Source of the DNA: Micromussa lordhowensis
Taxonomy: Eukaryota; Cnidaria; Anthozoa; Scleractinia; Lobophylliidae
NCBI GenBank assembly: GCA_964020085.1
Contig: OZ026603.1
Location: 29,458,742 to 29,522,741, forward strand
DNA length: 64,000 nucleotides
Direction: 5' to 3'
The translations under genes and the position numbers were made by a program. The first letter of the stretch is position 1. Each line of letters opens with the position of its first letter. Below the pieces are notes generated by a model, which worked only from the letters and a program-made list of their open reading frames with translations, did not search any database and was not told the origin of the DNA. Shown one piece after another: positions 22,931 through 33,887 of this stretch.

Positions 22931-25900
22931 GTAGATATTGACTTAATAAATATTGCAAGCTGGATGTGTGCAAATATCACTCGCCAGTGTGGCACGCTAC
23001 TTATTACGGCTTTTACCAGCTTGTCCAAACTGCATGGGGTGTCCCCCCTGGACTACTCCTATATATAAGCTATATGGGTAAGCGCCAAGCGCTGTCAAGG
23101 GTTTGGTTTTTAGGCAGTTTAATTTGGGAAAATGTATAGAAATCAGACAGTTTTGGTCTAGAATAGGGTATAATTTAACAGAAAAGTAGACAGTGTTAAT
23201 AATTTAGTCTAGAATAGATATATACGGTTCTTCAAGGATGTCCGCGCTAATAATTTCTGCGCATCCTTACTGTGCACACAAATCATGCATTGAGTGCATG
23301 CTAAGTAATAAAACAAACAATGGTAGGGCAGATGGCCGTTGCTATAACTTTGCCTGGATTTAACAATCGTGGACATTTGGTTACCCTAATCTTTCTTTTA
23401 ATGGATCATTTTCTCTACCGATTTTCCACGTTTAGCGATAAAATTATAAAAATCAATTGATTAGAAGTCAAATTTTTTGCAGAATGCACCATTGAATTTT
23501 TAGCTCTTCATTTATCTTGGCAGTGGTTTTAAATGCCTCTTCAATGGTTCAGTTTTGTGAAAACATCGGCAACATGCTTTGGAGTTATTAACACAACGGA
23601 TTCACTTATAGAGAATATTACTAGCCTAAGGATAGTTTGTCTCTGTCAATTTATCTTAGATATCTTAAGCTAAAAACCTTGGAGACCATGCTGATTTACA
23701 TGCGCCAATTTTTCAAAATCAGACTTAAGTTTTCCACATGCTTTATCTCTGAAACAAAGTCTGTGGCCTCCAATTTTTTTTTTCATTTCCTGAAACAAGT
23801 AATTTGTTATCTGTTCGTAGTGGAAGTTTGAAGAAAATTTATCAAGTAGAACAATTTCGTGCAAACATCCTAAACTGGCCAGGTGTTCTATAACAGAAAT
23901 TGAAACTCAGAAGTGACTTTGTACGATATTGGTTCAGTCAGCATATGTAATGTTGGACTAAGATAATGATAAAGGTTTCTTCATGGAAAATAGCTAGTTT
24001 GAGATATGGTAGGGGGTTTTGGTGCCTAGTCTAGAATAGGATTGCAAAATCAAGCTGATCATGGTCTAGTATAGTCTAAGGGTTTCAGTGTCGCAGCGGC
24101 ACATCCTTACCCAAAGATTCACAGAGTATCCCCCTGGTAGGTGTCCCTATTGTTATATACCCAGCAGTTCCAAGCATGGCTTCTGACAGCAACCTCTGCC
24201 AGTTCCAATTTAAAAGTCATGTTTGTTCATCTTCAAAATACTGTCACTACCCAAAAAGGTTGACCAAAAGGATTGTGTCCTCTTGTAAAGAGGATGGGAG
24301 CATCTTGAGAAAGCAAGCAAAAGCCTAGTCATGCAGCCTCCAAAACAGCCATTATTTGGGTCACCACAATCCAAATAATGGCTGCAATAGGCTAAAATTA
24401 ACCACTCAAAATAATTTGAAACCACCAACAAGCCCTAAAATAACAGACTGTAGGGTAGGGAGTCTTTCTTCTTTTGACTTTTTATGAACTTCGAGAAGAT
24501 CCCTACCAGTATTTTGGCTACTAGATAAATAATTATCTTTTTCTCCGCTCATGAGCAGGCAGAGCTCAACAAATCCTGCAATCTGATTGGTTCCTGGAGC
24601 AGGCGGAATTTTCTCATCCACACCGCTTCAGCGGGTGAAATCCATTGTGTTGATAGCTTTTTGTGAGCAAATTAGCAGTATTTGTCAGTCTTTCGTCCTT
24701 TTTACACTTTTATAGTTGATTTATCAATGCAAGTTTACCTCTTTTCACCTTTAAATGGCAAGGAAAGTCACTGTAAGTAAATTCAATTGAGTTTTTTTGA
24801 AGTTGTGAAAGTTTGTTTGGCTGTTTGCAGCTCGGCACTGTAATGGGATGTAATCCTGTGTCTCTCTGTGTGCAATTTTAAGTAAAAAATGAGTCAATTT
24901 CTGTTGAGTTTACCTCTGATTGTTGCTGTATTTGAGAGAATTCTGTGGAATACACCTAAATATGAATTTCCTCGCCATCTGCTACTCGATTTATAAGTAG
25001 AAAAGTCTGATTTTGAGTGATTCGCAATGACTGACAGAAATTGTTTTTGTAGCATAACTTCAAACTTTGCACAAAATTTCACGCTGGAAAAACAGTTGTG
25101 GAGAACTGATAACTGGTGAACTAAATGCAACTAACATAAAGTACAGGTAGTCAAAATAAATCTGTTCTTTAATACATCTTTCTTTGTCTAGTATCTGAGT
25201 TACTTGCCTGTTTTCCCGTTGGATGTTTTACGAATGGTTTGTAGATGGTACATGACAAAGTTGGGCAAACAAACCCACTTGTAAGCCAATTTACTGCAGA
25301 AAAACAATAAACATGTTGGCCGGCTTAGGGTCAGTCCATTATAGTGAAAAACTCTGACCTCGGTACTATAACCTGTAAACCCCTAAGGTTGGTACAGTAC
25401 ATCGTACTAGCACAGTCTGAACTGAAATGTAAGGGTGGTTGGGTTGGAATATCATAAATAACAGACAAAACCAAATATTAACTGCTCGCCTGAATATGGC
25501 ACAGCGTATGCCCAGTTCCCAGACATTTATTTAATTCCATCTTGCCAGTGCAAAATTACCTATGAGTAGAGCTAAATATATAAATGCCAGTGGAATTTAG
25601 GATTTTCACTAAGAGCAGCCTTTTGGCCAAAATTTGAAAACTGGCTGTCCAAAATGTGCTCTAGGGCCTGCTCAAATGGACAATTTATAAGGCAACATAT
25701 GAAAAATGAAACAATTTCCTTTAGAAAGTGGCCGTTCACAGGACGCTTGAACAGCCATCTGGTTTAAAGCCTGACTATGACTAATATTTGAAAATTCTTT
25801 CAAAATAATTTGCGCAATCCTTTAGGCAAGGTTCAATTTGGAATAATTTTCAAATTTTACAGGTTGTGTAAAACCTTATTGCTCAAGCTTTCATACTATT

Positions 25901-28257
25901 ACTTGTTAATATGTGACTGAGAAAATAACACACTCGCCAGTGCTAATTAAAACTTAATGACAAATTAGCCTGACAGTCTGTTCTTAGCTGTTCACAATAA
26001 AGTAATCTTCTCAGTCATAAAATAATCAGGGAAACCTTGTGCCTTAACTTTAGAGAATTGGTGGTGTCTTCACTGTAAGAATGTTCCACCCTATACTTGA
26101 GGTAATCTTCTTTCAAGAGCATGAAAACATGTTTCAATGACATTATTACCTATGTAATTTCTTTATGACGCAGAGTTCTGGAAACAAAGAATTGATTGAG
26201 AAGTCAATTCTTTGCGAAAACAGCCCTATTGTAACCCTGGAAGGAGCAAAGAATAACCTTCCTGATGTAAAGGCACTTCATGCAGCAAGCAAGATAAAGG
26301 AGGTCGCTGAGAGTGTAGGCGAGGAAGATATTCTCCTTGTGCTCATTTCAGGCGGTGGCTCTGCTCTGCTTCCATTTCCAGTCCCTGGAATCACGCTTGA
26401 AGAAAAGCTTAAAACAATCAAAGCATTAGCTTCCAGTGGAGCCACCATTCACGAGCTCAACACCATCAGAAAGAACCTTTCTAATCTCAAAGGTGGAAAG
26501 CTTGCAAAGGCAGCATTTCCTTCTAAGGTTTGTGTTTTAACTTGTTTGTCAGGATCTTTCTATTACACCTCCTTCATTTTATTCATGTATTTAATCTATG
26601 CTAAGGAGTGACTGCATAGTAATTTTCCAGAAAAGAATTGAGGGGTTTCAATTCTCTCCTTTCTATGAGAAGTTGTTCCAATCTTTTTTTTTCTTTTGTG
26701 GGGTAGTGTGTCCCAAATTTATCCAGAAATTTGCACCTTTATTGCTTTATTTTCTCCAGCATATAATAAATAGAATATTTCACAGCAGTGTGAAGTTACT
26801 CACTAGCAGTACTGTCAGAGGAGAGGGTCATTCTATTTGTCTATATATCATTTGTGAAAGGTAACCGTAAGGTAAAGTCTGCATACAAGCCAAGTGGTCC
26901 ATCAGGCCAGAGCTTATTCCTGTTTCTGTAGCATGAAGCTATTAGGAGTATTTCTTAAATTCTCCCCCCTGGATGGGATGCTAGTCCATTGCAGGGTTAC
27001 CCCCAGCATTAAATTCGCCGGTACACTTGGGTGGTGAGAGGCACTGTGAGAGTCAAGTGTCTTGCCCAAGAACACGATACAATTTCCCCGGCCAGGACTC
27101 GAACCCAGACTGCTCAGTCCAGAGTTGAGTGCACTAACCACGAGGCCACTGCACCGCCACTTTTTTTTTACCACACCTCCATATAGGGTAAACCTCATTG
27201 CACCTTTCCCCCTTGGACAGAATTGTCCAAGAAAAATTACTGTAATGAATATGACTTGTGAAAGGTGGGTGGTCAAGTTGGTAGTGTATCCATCCGTCTA
27301 CAGGCATCCTGGACTACCTGCTGTCCTATTCTTAACTGTTGTCTAGTGGAGTGTTACAAGCAAATTTCTAATTAGTTCTGGTTCATCTTGCAGGTGGTAA
27401 CACTCATTCTCTCAGATGTAATTGGTGACCCTCTCGACATCATAGCTTCTGGTCCAACAGTTCCTGACCTGTCAACACCAGCTGACTGTCTTGAAATATT
27501 CAAAAAGCTCAATGCTGAGAAAAAGATCCCTGATGCTGTTATTCAGTACCTGCAACAGGCAGAAAGGAAAACAGAAAATCAGGACAATGTTAAACTGGAT
27601 GAGTTTCCACATGTTCAAAATGTCATTGTAGGAAGCAATCGCTTTGCAGTTGATGCAGCAGTGAAAAGAGCCAAGGATCTGGGCTATGCACCCATCGTTC
27701 TTTCAACGACATTAAGTGGTGAAGCCAGAGACGTTGGCAAAATGTTTTCTGATGTAGGTCATCTTGCTTGGAATGGATGTTTGTCAAAAACGTCGCCTTC
27801 TAGTGAAAGTGTACTAACTAGTAACATTGTCAATGAGATATTGAGTGCACGTAAAGACAAAAAGCCACTTTGTGTTATAGGAGCAGGTGAAACTACCGTC
27901 ACTCTCAAAGGGAAAGGTTCAGGAGGACGCAACCAAGAAATGGCGCTTGCATTAGCTATTGACGTCAATCAAAACATAGAACGATATTCTACTGAGGAAA
28001 ATCAAGGTGTTCTTGTCCTGTTAAGTGCAGGGACTGATGGGCAAGATGGGCCCACTCCAGCCGCTGGAGCAATCGCAGATGCATGTCAGGTGACTGAAGC
28101 TAGGAAGGAAGGACTTAATCCTGAAGAATTCCTGGAAAATAATGATTCTTACTCGTTTTATTCAAAATTTAAAAATGGAAGGGACCATGTGATGACTGGA
28201 CTGACAGGAACCAATGTTATGGACATTCAGGTTTTACTTGTATCTCCTCCTTCATAA
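22559..28257 (+). CDS. GLYCTK: Glycerate kinase, complete (3 coding exons, 529 aa)
   Basis: ATP-dependent phosphorylation of D-glycerate to 2-phosphoglycerate, in serine and fructose catabolism. The coding exons 22559-22930, 26174-26527 and 27394-28257 are all phase 0 and give 529 residues, close to the human enzyme's 523. Recognisable segments are VAFGKAVLGMAKAVDDIL in exon 1, LVLISGGGSALLPFPVPGIT near residue 183 and HELNTIRKNLSNLKGGKLA in exon 2. In exon 3 come LILSDVIGDPLDIIASGPTV and the MOFRL C-terminal domain with GGRNQEMALALA, SAGTDGQDGPTPAAGA and TGLTGTNVMD. The first 32 residues are Arg/Ser-rich without acidic residues, compatible with mitochondrial import. The large first intron (3.2 kb) holds repeats only. 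Confidence 0.96.
23084..24116. repeat. Interspersed repeat with related inverted ends, in GLYCTK intron 1
   Basis: The left end (ATGGGTAAGCGCCAAGCGCT) and the inverted right end (TTTGGGTAAGGATGTGCCGC) are similar but not identical. TAGAATAG words recur at both ends. No ORF of note. It is probably an old transposon remnant; the family is unknown to me. Confidence 0.4.
26174..26527 (+). CDS. GLYCTK: GLYCTK exon 2
   Basis: 118 codons, acceptor GACGCAG|AGT and donor TCTAAG|GTTTGT, phase 0 at both ends. It carries the SGGGSALLP nucleotide-handling loop. Confidence 0.95.
26871..27162 (-). repeat. tRNA-derived SINE, family C
   Basis: Plus-strand end GGTAAAGTCTGCATACAAGC at 26871 and tRNA-like head (CTAACCACGAGGCCACTGCA) at 27135. 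It lies within GLYCTK intron 2, about 230 bp before exon 3. Confidence 0.78.
27394..28257 (+). CDS. GLYCTK: GLYCTK exon 3 (MOFRL domain)
   Basis: 287 codons plus TAA, acceptor CTTGCAG|GTG. It carries the whole C-terminal half, which vertebrate genes split into several exons. It ends VLLVSPPS. Confidence 0.96.
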   Translation: MVTLILSDVIGDPLDIIASGPTVPDLSTPADCLEIFKKLNAEKKIPDAVIQYLQQAERKTENQDNVKLDEFPHVQNVIVGSNRFAVDAAVKRAKDLGYAPIVLSTTLSGEARDVGKMFSDVGHLAWNGCLSKTSPSSESVLTSNIVNEILSARKDKKPLCVIGAGETTVTLKGKGSGGRNQEMALALAIDVNQNIERYSTEENQGVLVLLSAGTDGQDGPTPAAGAIADACQVTEARKEGLNPEEFLENNDSYSFYSKFKNGRDHVMTGLTGTNVMDIQVLLVSPPS

Positions 28258-28369
28258 ATATGTAAACATAAAAATTGCCTGTAGGGTCACGTCATAAAAT
28301 AATGGGTTGAAGAAAGTATGGATTATTTCAATTTGTTCAAAAAAACAATATTTTTAGAAGACTTGTAAA

Positions 28370-28405
28370 AATAAAATCATATAGAAGACTGTCTTGTAAA
28401 ATAAA
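28370..28405 (+). terminator. GLYCTK polyadenylation signals
   Basis: AATAAA occurs at 28370-28375 and again at 28400-28405, 113 and 143 bp after the stop codon. Between about 28406 and 29040 I see no gene and no clear repeat. Confidence 0.6.
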
Positions 28406-29089
28406 ATTTCAGTGCTCTCTTTTGGTTTAGGATTAAAACCAATATATAAAAATTATTACACAATACAGTTAGAAACTGTGTAGCATCACCGTAATTAAGT
28501 CAACAGTTCAAAATTTGAGTGTTCTGGGATGCTTATACTAGTGAGAAGTTCATATGTTTTGGGACTGCTACCCCTTTCAGCAGTATCAGCAACCAAAAAC
28601 GCTCAATTTTCAACTGATGATTTTAAATTACTAACCTGATTGTGCTGAAAGTGGCACTAGAAATCAATGAAGAGTTGTGTCATTCAGTAACCTTCCCCCT
28701 CCTCAACAGCACTCTTGTCTTCTTTACCCTGAATAATCAGAAAATGTAATGGAATCCTGGCCAATGTTAACACGCCTTTATCCATATCCAGCTAATGATT
28801 TCTGGCAGCTAAGAACTACTGTAAACTTCAAAACAAATGAAGTCCTATGTTTGCTAAAATCTACTTACAGACCTGCCAGGTGTCAAAAGTTAGAAGTCTA
28901 GAGGTCAACTAGAGAAGCCTGGAGATTAAGCAAAATAACTGGACTTTTTTAAAATACAGTCACTCTGATCTGATTTAAATACATGAATATGTGGGTTATT
29001 GATCAAGCATGAACTCAAGATATGTGGGTTATTGACCAAGCGGTCAAGATGACTCGCCAAGGTTTATGGACCTCAACTTGGTCTCGGTC

Positions 29090-29545
29090 CATATACTCGC
29101 AAAAAAAAGAATGAGGCCAATGGCCGAACAAGCTTGGTAAATAAAGGATTCAGTATTATATGGCCTTTCGAGGAAATTTTTCTTACGGGACACAGCGGAT
29201 AATCCCGAGCGGGCAAGATAGTGCCAGCTTTCCCGCTCGGGTAGCCAATCACAGTGAAGGATTTGGTCCGTCCAACTCACGGAGCAAGCCATATAATAAG
29301 ACTAGATATTGGTTAAGTTCTTTTTCTCGTGTTTATGGATCGAGACGGAGTTGACACCCATAAACACGCCAGAAAAGAACGAGTCCAGTTTCGAGCTTGG
29401 TCAATAAAGGATTTATTATATGGCTTCGGGGAAAGTTTTTCTTGCGGGGCACAGCTCGTAATCCCGAGCGGGCAAGATAGCGTCAGCTTTCCCGCTTGTG
29501 AAGTCAACCAAAGCGCAGGATTTGGTTCTACACAATTAACCCATC
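29090..29545 (+). repeat. Two direct copies of an approximately 180-bp repeat
   Basis: Copies start near 29107 and 29388. Both contain AATAAAGGATT, TTATATGGC, TAATCCCGAGCGGGCAAGAT and GCTTTCCCGCT. Each copy holds its own inverted CCGAGCGGG / CCCGCTCGG pair. Confidence 0.6.
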
Positions 29546-30341
29546 TCGGACGCCCGAGCCGCCCGTGACGAGCGTTGGTCTCAAGTTCTGCAGTAGGAAA
29601 AGATCTTTCCAATGACCAATGATACCCAGATCTTAGCGATTTTGCCAATTGCGCGTGAAATATACACGGAAATCCTTGGAAATTTGAGTGAAAACTAGGA
29701 GGAAATTAAATTTTCCTCAACTACACTTGACTACTCCGCGGTAAGAATATCCCGTCTAATTGATGCTTTCTGGGAAATTCGGGAACTGGACGTAAGACCA
29801 GAAACTACCAGAAGAAGGTCAACAACTGCAGCCAAAGAAAATATAAGGCCAAAACAAAAATAATAATAATAATAACACTAAAAAAACCGAAAAGCTTTAA
29901 CACGTGGGTCACTTCCTCAAAATTTACCTTTTTAATCCAAAGGTTACCTTTACTGTGTCAAAGTGCTTCCCATGGCTTCAATGCTAACGTAAGTTGATGC
30001 GAGATTGCATGTTATCAGCCAAAGCTGTGGCTAGCAAACTTGTACCCAGCCTTTGGCTGAACACAGCAATGGAAGCAAAAAAAGAGAGATTTCGTCAAAA
30101 CGTTTTAGATTTTAACAAACTTTTAGAAGCTATATTTCATAATTTGTGTCAGTCCAGAAGTTTTCCAGGAAAATCTGGAAAAAATATAAAACCAGGTCAC
30201 GAGTTTTGCATGTCACATTGACCAATGCACAAACATTTGGATTTGAGTTTAATCTGAGATCATTATAGTCGCCTCCGCAGCCGTTATTAGGGTCGTCACG
30301 CAACGCTTCTCCCCCACTAACGGCTGCTTAAACCCGAACCC

Positions 30342-30536
30342 ATTCTCGTTCCCATAGCCCTTTTCTCATCTCTTAGCCCGCGGAGCCTTGGCACGAGAAT
30401 CGAAGGGCTCTGGAGACATACGATTATCCAGTCCTAGATTCTAGGACTGGATAATCGTATGTCTCCAGAGCCCTTCGATTCTCGTGCCAAGGCTCCGCCG
30501 GCTAAGAGATGAGAAAAGGGCTATGGGAACGAGAAT
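30342..30536. repeat. 195-bp near-perfect palindrome
   Basis: ATTCTCGTTCCCATAGCCCT at the left end is repeated exactly inverted at the right. The arms pair over about 97 bp with only a few mismatches and essentially no spacer (CCTAGATTCTAGG at the centre). It sits immediately inside the left arm of the 1.5-kb element. Confidence 0.85.
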
Positions 30537-31064
30537 TTGTTTCCGCGTATTAGCCAATCACAACATCCCTCACATATTCCTGAGGCGGTCGCGCCAAAAC
30601 TAATTGTCCAATGACAACTCGTGTTCTATCGGCTACTGATGGTGACGTCGCTCGAAGAAGCCTTTATTTTGGTGTCTTCCAAGTTCAAAATCCCCACTTT
30701 AAATTATCAACAGAAGTTGGCAATTGAAAAACTAGTTTCAAATAAGTAAGATGTTTTTGTGAACCTGCTTACCGGCTTTGCAAATCTCTTATTTATCAAG
30801 CGCTTCCACTTGTGTTTCATCACACCACCAACCTTCCGGCGTCCGTGTCAACATTGGAAGGGGGGAACTTCCGTTCAGTTGTGCATTTCGAAAAGCGCGT
30901 AAGACCAGACCAAAGAGATGACTTTGAATCGGTGATAAGCAGGAACCAAGCGGCGTTCTGTCAGCAGAAATTGGTGTTCCCAACGCATCCGAATCTTCGT
31001 GAATGGCAGAAGAAGTACAAGTGATATCGGCAAATCGCATTTGGATGCTTTTCCTCGAGGTGAT

Positions 31065-31126
31065 TAGCCTGCGTGGCCGGCGTCGAAGGGGAGGGAAAGG
31101 AGCCCTACGGCCTGCCACGCAGGCTA
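31065..31126. mobile_element. 62-bp mini-MITE with 9-bp target-site duplication
   Basis: TAGCCTGCGTGGC at the left and GCCACGCAGGCTA at the right are perfect 13-bp inverted repeats. The insert is flanked on both sides by CGAGGTGAT, a perfect 9-bp duplication. Termini of the same type bound 45866-46686. Confidence 0.85.
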
Positions 31127-31772
31127 CGAGGTGATGAAGTTGATGTATTTTTGACACCTCTGTCGGCATTCTCATCTGGATGTAATTCTTGGCTTGCACT
31201 GTCACGGAATATAAAAATAAAGAGAAAACCATTTTCTCTTGCCTTGAAGACTTCTTCGATTTATTTTCTTTAGCTCCTTCAAGTTATCCGATTCCCGATT
31301 AAATTTTATCAAACGCTGGTAGTATTTGCCAAAACAGACGAACAGTTCGCTGTTTCCTGAGTAGCGACTCACGTCCACTGATAGCGAGGATCGGATGACT
31401 TCAGCAATGTTAGTGAACTCTTTCCGAAAATGAAGATTTTGTTATTCTTGAGGGAAATCGACGAACAAATGAAGCACCTAGAGCTACTTTTGACTATTTT
31501 TTTGGACTTAGATCCATAGGAAATCTCTGGGATGTCTGGCAACATGGCTCTTGCGAAGGAGGCGATGAATTTACGCGGGAAACCGACGTCATTGACAAAC
31601 TACTGATACGTGATTGGTTTCAGAGCTAACAATAGGCAACGCGTGATTGGTGCATTCTGTAATTTTCACGCGAACTCAAAACAAAGGGAAACAAATGGGG
31701 TTCGGGTTTAAGCAGCCGTTAGTGGGGGAGAAGCGTTGCGTGACGACCCTAATAACGGCTGCGGAGGAGACT

Positions 31773-33362
31773 AGGAGAAAGAAGGCCTGATCGCAGGTTT
31801 ATTCTTGGCTTTCAGTTTGGACTCTATCATATCGTTGCCCCGTTAAGCTCATTACGTCGTGATCAGCATTACTTCATTGTTATGTTTCTATTTTTGGCTG
31901 ATCAGATATTTTACAGATCCTACGCATACCAGCAACATTTTCGTTTGCGGTCCCCTGCGTGATTGATCGTATTTAAGAAAACAGGGCTAGAGCCCATGGG
32001 CTCCTATACAGGGCCGATGGCCCCTTCCCCCCAAGAGAAAAACATGTATGGACACTTCCATGAGCAAGGAAAGACCTCAGGGTATCTAATCCAAACGCAA
32101 ATTTGGAAAACAAAATGTTGTTTTGAAGTGAAACCGGCCGTTATTCTGAGAACACCAGACCAAAAGTCCGTTCCATTATTCCAATCTTCCGTCTCGAATA
32201 TTAATCTAGTTCCCAGGTTTTTTTGACATGTTCCAAATTTGGATATGACGCGGCTTTCGAAAATGCCTCGGGACCTCGGTAACCGAACGACGCTGTTGAT
32301 TATTGATTCGAAGAGACGAAAAATTTGAATCGATCGATGGTTCGCTGAGTAATCTTCTCGGAGTAATCGGTGCTGAGACAATATCAAGAGCATTTTGAAG
32401 AATGCTACGGTAAATAAATGCATAGAAGACTTCGTTTGTGGTTGAGGAAACTACAGGTAAGGAAGATTCTTTGATTTCTTGTGGAAAACAGCTCGAATCG
32501 AAATGATTCGAACATGTTTATTCGTTGGTATTCCTTTATCCGATCGGACAGCGATCGTGCAGCTGGTAGAATAAGCTTATGTTTACAAACTGTAAATTCT
32601 TTTCAGAGCCGTAAACTATGTCTTGGAAACATACTTTCATCATTTGTTCTTCAAGGGGTAAGAGGAAAACTTGAAGCTCCCATGGCCAACCCAAGCTATA
32701 GCTATGACTTAGCTGGCCCGCATAGATTTCAGAATACAAATCTCGATGTTATGGTTCAAGTGCGCAGAAACAATTGCCAATATTTTCTTTTAAGTTTTCG
32801 ACTTTCCACGTTTAAGCCGATTCTGGACAGACAGAAGCAACAATGAAGGTTCGAAGCATCAATTTTCGATTAACGTGGTTGAAATGTTTCCACTAGAAAA
32901 ATTGCCGTTACGCTGTTGTTTTCAGCTCATTATTTGCATATATGTAACCATGAAAACAAGGAAACGAAATTCGAGATCATATAATTATATCCGTCGACGC
33001 ATTTGCCGCAATCCCTACTTGTGCATTCTCCCACCGTGGTTGTATCTGAGTTATTTCAGAACCTGAAGTGTCGGTACGGCAAAATTATTTCTTCCAAACT
33101 GTAAACCGCAACAGGTCCACGATGAATACCAAGTGAATATCAAATACGTCTGACTTCATTTACAAAAATATCTACATATGAATTGTCTACAATATAGCTG
33201 TATTAGCCACATGTATTTGTGGAGATTTTGGCTCTTCAATTTGTTTGGCACTTTTTCTTCTAACAATCTCCATGTATTCCATTTTCAGCAACTGAAATGT
33301 TGTCTGCTCATGATGAGCTTAACGGGAACAGAAGAAAAGAACAGATAAAGGAAGTTAATTGA
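31773..33362 (+). other. Non-coding 5' flank of dystroglycan
   Basis: No conserved coding signal on either strand. ORFs such as 32481-32846 have no recognisable motif and unremarkable composition. The interval probably holds the dystroglycan promoter and 5' UTR; its transcription start cannot be fixed. Confidence 0.45.
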
Positions 33363-33887
33363 ATGAAGATGAATGGCACATCCTTTTCAAGTTGTCTGCG
33401 AAATAAGATGATGTCTGAAGTGTCTGTTTGGACAGTCCCTGAAAGATGTACTGATAACTCACAAATTTCAGTAAATTATGATCCTCTGAAAACTGCTTGC
33501 AAATCATGTGGCAGAAACTTTAGAAAGTGTAAACCATGGAGAAGGAAATCTTTACATCTATTAAGCTCCAGACCAAAATGGACTTGGTTTAACAAATTTT
33601 CTTCTTTAAATCTGCTATTGCTGCTTGCAAGTCTGTCACATGTTGTTCTTGATGGTTTAAGTAGAACTATGTCCACCAAGAAAACTTCAAGACTTAGACT
33701 TCATTTGTTATTGATGCTTGCCTGTTTTCTTGGAGGGATTTTCTTTCCCTTAGCATCGTGTCAAGAAAGTATGCCGCCTACACCATCTGTTCAAAGACAA
33801 TTACCCAATGTGGTACTTTATGTGGGATCGGCGTTCAGTTACAACATATCCACGAGTGTGTTTGACTGTGAAGTGGACAACATTGTG
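33363..33887 (+). CDS. DAG1: Dystroglycan exon 1 with alternative upstream start
   Basis: The frame is open from ATG 33363 to the donor ATTGTG|GTAAGT. Met at 33669 opens MSTKKTSRLRLHLLLMLACF, a typical signal peptide likely cut near LASCQ. The upstream 102 codons are Cys/Lys/Arg-rich with a second hydrophobic run (NLLLLLASLSHVVL), and I favour 5' UTR for them. The exon ends with YNISTSVFDCEVDNIV of the cadherin-like domain. Confidence 0.75.

Larger units (their letters stand above)
30268..31772. mobile_element. 1.5-kb element with 75-bp terminal inverted repeats
   Basis: The left arm 30268-30342 (CCGCAGCCGTTATTAGGGTC, CACGCAACGCTTCTCCCCCA) returns inverted at 31697-31772 almost perfectly. 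Inside are a nested 195-bp palindrome (30342-30536), a 62-bp MITE (31065-31126), and a minus-strand open stretch at about 30789-31232 with no motif I can name. Long arms and size suggest a Mutator-like or foldback element. I cannot confirm a target-site duplication. Confidence 0.7.

Noticed and set aside
30789..31232. 147-codon minus-strand ORF as a transposase
   Set aside because: No recognisable catalytic motif, and the frame is interrupted by the 62-bp MITE with its target duplication.
32481..32846. 121-codon plus-strand ORF upstream of dystroglycan
   Set aside because: No motif, signal or splice continuity; treated as 5' flank or UTR.
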